Assembly: GCA_905221605.1 (NCBI GenBank)
Contig: CAJNDS010002419.1
Span: 1 to 64,000 of the forward strand
Length of the DNA stretch: 64,000 bases
Reading direction: 5' to 3'
From: Symbiodinium natans
Taxonomy: Eukaryota; Sar; Dinophyceae; Suessiales; Symbiodiniaceae
In this document: positions 61,801 through 64,000 of the stretch, piece after piece
Layout: the number at the start of each line of letters is the position of its first letter
Numbering within the stretch: the stretch's first letter is position 1
Translations under genes and position numbers: made by a program
The notes under the pieces: model-generated
What the model was told of the DNA's origin: nothing
What the model saw: the letters and a program-made list of their open reading frames with translations, nothing else
Databases searched by the model: none

Positions 61801-62856
61801 CTAAGCCCAAACTTCCTCACACCCCTCAAAAAGGCTCCTAAATTCCCCAACCTTCCTTAAGCCCCTAAAACCTAAAACCTTAAAAACCTAAACCCTAAAC
61901 CCTAAACCCTAAACCCAAAGGCTACGACAAGGAGATGGAGACCTTCTTCGAAGCCAACCCGGGGTTCAAGTCGCGGGTGCCCTTCAAGCGGCCCGGAGTG
62001 CGATGAAGGGTTTAGGGTTTATAGGGTTTAGGGTTTAGGGTTTAGGGTTTAGGGTTTAGGGTTTATTGAAATTATTCAGGGTTCAGGTCTGGGGAAAGTT
62101 TCGAGGAGTTTCGAGGAAAGTTTGCCTGTTTTGGAGAGGCTTTTAGAATAGTTTCGATTTACAGGGGCTTGAGGGTTTAGGCTTTAGGGTTGAAGGTTTA
62201 GGGTCTGAGGTTCGGGGAGCTTGGGGAGTATGGAGACTTCAGGGAGTTTAGTGTTTGGGTTTCAAGTTTAGGATGCCATCTAACATACCCATGATACACC
62301 GCATAGGACCCCTCAGGCCTGTATCAAGGAGTGCTTCGGTTCAAGCAGATAGAGGCTTGCCGAACCTGTAGGGGCCTGAAATCCTGTAAACGCTAGAAGC
62401 CCTAAACCCTAAACCCAAAAACCTTAAAACCCTAGACCCTAAACCCTACCACCCAGCCGTGAGCTTTCTAGTTGACAAGTTGAGTTGTGTTCCATGGATG
62501 CATAGATAGGCTAGAGGCTGTTACTTAAGTGTTGGTGTCAGGGGTCTGGGGCTTGCGGACCCTGGGGTTTAGGGTATAGGCCGACTTCGGGGTTGATTGG
62601 GGAGTCTGGTTTCGGCACAGGGTTAGGGTTTAGGGTTCAAGGTTTAGGGTTTCGGGTTTCGGGTTTCGGGTTTAGGGTTTAGGGTTCAGGGTTTAGGGTT
62701 TAGGGTTTAGGGTTTAGGGTAGCCGGAAATAGGTACACCGAGCAGCATGTCTGCAGCTAGGAGTCCTTGGTATGCTGGCGAGGTTCTTCTTCGAGGACTA
62801 CAAGTGCGACGAGCTGAACAAGATTTCGGAGATCTTCATGGAGGATAAGGTGCTCG
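52780..62856 (+). CDS. CbbX/SpoVK-like AAA+ ATPase, module 2 gene
   Basis: Exons inferred from protein continuity: 52780-52848, 53845-53886, 55588-55635, 56519-56576, 56831-56926, 57924-57991, 59046-59123, 59509-about 59577, 59776-59847, 61232-61250, 61921-61990, 62783-62856. In order: acidic/basic linker, NNMVGLTK, VKAGMAELRAMVEF, FHMQFLGNPGTGKT (Walker A), VGELLVEMGVIAK, RADLVAEYTGQTAPK, GGVLFIDEAYSL (Walker B), KFGQEAVDTLIKEI, VIAIFAGYDKEM, FEANPGFKSRVPF (arginine finger), FFFEDYKCDELNKI. All catalytic motifs are present, so an active ATPase is expected. The CbbX family remodels partner proteins as a hexamer; the partner here is unknown. Phases agree at every join except the end of 59577, which needs a GA donor. 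Eight donors are GC (two of them in the linker exons), three GT. The two paralogous modules lie about 28 kb apart on the same strand and share few intron positions. No start or stop was found. Confidence 0.88.
53845..53886 (+). CDS. Linker exon of AAA+ module 2 gene
   Basis: GTTCAG acceptor; RTDKAAVPGGANEK; GC donor (AAG|gctcgc). Phase 0 into VDKLMEKLNN at 55588. The 62-bp satellite starts 24 bases later, inside the intron. Confidence 0.55.
53911..54711 (+). repeat. 62-bp satellite, 13 copies
   Basis: Unit GGTCGGTTGAGGGTTTAGAT, CTTCGAAGGATTTAGGGTTC, then AGGGTTTAGGGTTCAGGGTT and TG. The CTTCGAAG palindrome recurs every 62 bp at 53930, 53992, 54054 and so on to 54674. Copies differ mainly by TTTAGGG/TTCAGGG switches. 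The unit is clearly built from telomere-like heptamers. Confidence 0.97.
55325..55549 (-). repeat. (CCCTAAA)n array
   Basis: About 30 units; longest near-perfect reverse array, upstream of the first AAA+ core exon. Confidence 0.97.
55588..55635 (+). CDS. AAA+ module 2 exon: NNMVGLTK
   Basis: ATCTGAG acceptor; VDKLMEKLNNMVGLTK; GC donor (AAG|gctcag), joining to VKAGMAELR. Followed by TTTAGGG. Confidence 0.8.
55690..55775 (+). repeat. (TTTAGGG)n array
   Basis: Eleven near-perfect units abutting a family D element. Confidence 0.97.
55776..56195 (+). mobile_element. Family D element carrying a ~320-bp insert
   Basis: Left D half GTACTTATAACTCAATTCTGAG at 55775-55796; right half CACTAAGTACCATGAATCTCC at 56168-56188. 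Compared with copies at 40516 and 61028, the middle is replaced by the unrelated coding-like sequence listed separately. Confidence 0.7.
55823..56150 (+). pseudogene. Coding-like insert inside a family D element, frameshifted
   Basis: From 55823 the frame reads PSWVEEAQPTPEPGWVEEAA, then QIALDPDAQGAVPEPTPKPK and RTRGLVLKTLCPKSKE, stopping at TGA 56009-56011. A second frame open from before that point reads EDEAKKGPAVPSGTRSTS, then RKGSHVRVPPRRASSAGAEA, to TAA 56148-56150. A tandem WVEEA motif, Pro/Lys/Glu richness and codon use unlike the surroundings suggest a captured or retroposed exon with one frameshift. No family recognised. Confidence 0.45.
56395..56475 (-). repeat. (CCCTAAA)n array
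   Basis: Eleven units upstream of the exon at 56519. Confidence 0.96.
56519..56576 (+). CDS. AAA+ module 2 exon
   Basis: GTGTAG acceptor; VKAGMAELRAMVEFDQWRH; GC donor (CATG|gctcag), completing Gly with the next exon. Confidence 0.82.
56831..56926 (+). CDS. AAA+ module 2 exon to Walker A
   Basis: CCGAAG acceptor; GVYLTPRRKKLLPDAKSLMG, then QSFHMQFLGNP. It ends inside the Walker A Gly codon (CCAG|gtgctg), completed by GAACTGGCAAG at 57924. Confidence 0.88.
56927..57155 (+). mobile_element. Family A element interrupted by family B, inside Walker A intron
   Basis: Outer ends GCCGCCCAGTGGTACCC and GGCTATTGGGCTACCGGG. The interior sequence CCCTTATAA|AGTAACC of family A is split at 56993-57096 by a family B copy, with ATAA repeated on both sides. 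The left end sits exactly at the splice donor. Confidence 0.85.
56994..57096 (+). mobile_element. Family B element nested in family A
   Basis: CTAGGATGCCCTGTAGTACCC at the left and GGTTACTGGGCAGCCTAG at the right; interior TTATTCCCTTTTTGGG and AAAACAGGGCACCC are those of family B. Confidence 0.82.
57760..57903 (-). repeat. (CCCTAAA)n array
   Basis: About 19 units with a few CCCTACTAAA variants, upstream of the exon at 57924. Confidence 0.96.
57924..57991 (+). CDS. AAA+ module 2 Walker A exon
   Basis: CACGCAG acceptor; TGKTVVARIVGELLVEMGVI, then AK; donor GTGGGG. Completes GNPGTGKT. Confidence 0.9.
58035..58185 (+). repeat. (TTTAGGGG)n array, 8-bp unit
   Basis: About 17 units of the 8-base form, as at 1-110 and (reverse) 62885-63112. 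Confidence 0.97.
59046..59123 (+). CDS. AAA+ module 2 exon: RADLVAEYTG
   Basis: AACCCAG acceptor; EGDETIFNEVSRADLVAEYT, then GQTAPK; GC donor (AAG|gccgaa). Intron position after Lys is shared with module 1. Confidence 0.88.
59149..59264 (+). mobile_element. Inverted-repeat element (family K) in AAA+ intron
   Basis: TGTTGGTTAGTAGGAAATGAG and CTCATCCCCTACTAACCAACA are complementary; GCACCCTATATCC/GGGTACC continues inward. Confidence 0.88.
59509..59577 (+). CDS. AAA+ module 2 Walker B exon
   Basis: CGTGCAG acceptor; VIGAVEKATGGVLFIDEAYS, then LKK. A GA donor (AAG|gagacg) best fits the join to EGKDKFGQ; an end at 59580 cannot be excluded. TTTAGGG starts at 59583. Confidence 0.88.
59776..59847 (+). 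CDS. AAA+ module 2 exon
   Basis: CATCCAG acceptor; EGKDKFGQEAVDTLIKEIED, then KRDK; GC donor (AAG|gcattg), joining to VIAIFAGY. Confidence 0.87.
60271..60292. repeat. Poly-C tract
   Basis: About 22 C in an AAA+ intron. Confidence 0.95.
60531..60643 (+). mobile_element. Family A element in AAA+ intron
   Basis: CTTGGTAGCCCGGTGGCACCC and GGTTCCTGGGCTGCCAAG at the ends. Confidence 0.85.
61028..61123 (+). mobile_element. Family D element in AAA+ intron
   Basis: TACTTGGAGGTTCGTGGTACT and AGTACCATGAACCTCCGAGTA are nearly perfect inverted ends. Confidence 0.88.
61232..61250 (+). CDS. AAA+ module 2 microexon (19 nt)
   Basis: CTGCAG acceptor and GC donor (CAG|gcctgg) enclose 19 nt encoding VIAIFA plus the first base of Gly. 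The exon at 61921 supplies GC of that Gly, then YDKEM. It matches the beta strand before sensor 1. Confidence 0.75.
61921..61990 (+). CDS. AAA+ module 2 arginine-finger exon
   Basis: ACCCAAAG acceptor; YDKEMETFFEANPGFKSRVP, then FK; GC donor (AAGCG|gcccgg), completing Arg with G of the next exon. Confidence 0.87.
62783..62856 (+). CDS. AAA+ module 2 C-terminal subdomain exon
   Basis: TGGCGAG acceptor; FFFEDYKCDELNKISEIFME, then DKVL; donor GTAAAC. Here TTTAGGG lies upstream and CCCCTAAA downstream, the reverse of the usual order. Confidence 0.82.
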
Positions 62857-62884
62857 GTAAACCCACAGGGCATTCTCTAGTACC

Positions 62885-63112
62885 TCAAACCCCTAAACCC
62901 CTAAACCCCTAAACCCCTAAACCCCTAAACCCCTAAACCCTAAACCCTAAACCCCTAAACCCCTAAACCCCTAAACCCTAAACCCCTCAACCCCTAAACC
63001 CCTAAACCCCTAAACCCCTAAACCCCTAAACCCCTAAACCCCTAAACCCCTAAACCCCTAAGCCCCTAAACCCCTAAACCCCTAAACCCCTAAACCCCTA
63101 AACCCCTAAACC
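62885..63112 (-). repeat. (CCCCTAAA)n array, 8-bp unit
   Basis: About 28 units, the longest 8-base array. Confidence 0.97.
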
Positions 63113-63136
63113 GCACGCTCCAAGAGACCCTTACAG

Positions 63137-63177
63137 GCCCTGGGATGGCTACCAGGCATCTGCCAGGCTATGTCGAG
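63137..63177 (+). CDS. Possible last AAA+ module 2 exon
   Basis: CTTACAG acceptor and GTAACC donor. In phase with 62856 it reads PGMATRHLPGYVE. Too short and too little conserved to be sure. Confidence 0.3.
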
Positions 63178-64000
63178 GTAACCACAAACCCCCGGAAGCC
63201 GTGAACCTTCCCAAAAGCAAAGGACAAGAAGAGGGTTTAGGGTTTAGGGTTGAGGGTTGAGGGTTGAGGGTTTAGGGTTTAGGGTTTAGGGCGAATGCTC
63301 ATCATGGCCCTGAGCCCTGAAATTGAATAGGCCCCTGCACAGAATTTTCGTCTTCAAGTCCTCAGGTTTAGTTTTGTTCTTCATGCCCAAAAGAACCTTA
63401 CACTCGAAACCCTAATCCCTAACCCCAACAAGCCAAAGCCTCAACTAGACGTCTCGAACGAAAGCCCTAGACCCCTAAACCCTGATAAACCCTAAACCCT
63501 AAACCCTAAACCCTAAATGTTGGCACAGGGGTTCAGTGCTTCCGAGCCCGCCAAAGTTTGGTCACTCTGCAGCAGCATCCGAGAAGCTGGGAGTCTGGGG
63601 ATTTGGGCCTAACTGAGTTGTGCTTGGGATGATTGTTGCAGTTTCCTAAACCCTAAACCCTAAATATAAACCCTAAGCATCTTTCGTTAAGAAGGGAACC
63701 CACTCATAAGAAAATGTTACATCGTTTCCGCTCAACTCAGCTTGAGAGTTTAGGGGGATGAGTGCAGGTTCAGGGTTTAAGGCTTAGGGTCTTGAGTTAA
63801 GTTCCTTTCTTGTGTTGGGGCCGGGGGGGAGGGCACATGATTCTCAGTTGCATTCTTCCGATCATTTTAAAGTTAGGCATCCACACACAAAAAGGGGCCC
63901 TAAGCCATCAACCCCGCACCCGACAAAGAAGAGATTGGGGAAGAGGAATGAGTTTAGGGTTTAGGGTTTAGGGTTTAGGGTTTAGGGTTTCCGATGTTAG

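Noticed and set aside
1-64000. Dinoflagellate spliced-leader relics, tRNA or rRNA genes
   Set aside because: I looked for the spliced-leader core (ATTTTGGCTCAAG) and for tRNA-like arms by eye and recognised none. A covariance-model scan would be decisive.

Overview
The window reads as nuclear DNA of a dinoflagellate, probably of the Symbiodiniaceae/Polarella/Prorocentrum type. The genus cannot be fixed from sequence alone. The signs are: telomere-type (TTTAGGG)n/(CCCTAAA)n arrays scattered through the whole 64 kb; genes cut into very short exons (19-130 nt, one of about 400 nt), all recognised ones on the + strand; splice donors that are mostly GC, with GT and some GA, when inferred from protein continuity; and many short inverted-repeat 'introner'-like elements, four of which are exact introns. 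No bacterial operon, rRNA, tRNA or CRISPR array was seen.

Layout. 0.1-3.5 kb: a pentatricopeptide-repeat (PPR) gene in which four introns are single introner elements. 4.5-15 kb: conserved-looking short exons of one or more unrecognised genes; one reading frame ends at 14934. 16.2-27.7 kb: exons leading into a CbbX/SpoVK-like AAA+ ATPase module (module 1, 19614-27713). 28-40.1 kb: scattered exons, including a PPR-like one at 32149, stops at 37121 and 40109, and a good four-exon run at 33301-34645. 44.6-50.4 kb: cysteine-rich exons resembling a PAN/apple domain, ending in a stop at 50439. 52.8-62.9 kb: a second AAA+ gene (module 2) whose ten core exons give almost the whole domain, from the N-terminal helices through Walker A, Walker B and the arginine-finger region to the C-terminal subdomain.

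The strongest unexplained pattern is polarity. Exons are typically preceded by a (CCCTAAA)n array and followed by a (TTTAGGG)n array, so most introns begin with TTTAGGG repeats and end with CCCTAAA repeats. In pre-mRNA these ends are complementary and could pair, looping the intron out. In several places the repeat itself supplies the donor (G|GTTTAG) or abuts the acceptor (CCCTAAACCC(C)AG|). About 15 of the 21 AAA+ core exons show the full pattern. Introners are found nested in each other (one family inside another, at 1390-1609 and 56927-57155). Long stretches between exons hold only degenerate telomere-like repeats, microsatellites, G/C homopolymers and MITE-like elements. Most open frames longer than 60 codons here are accidental readings through such repeats.
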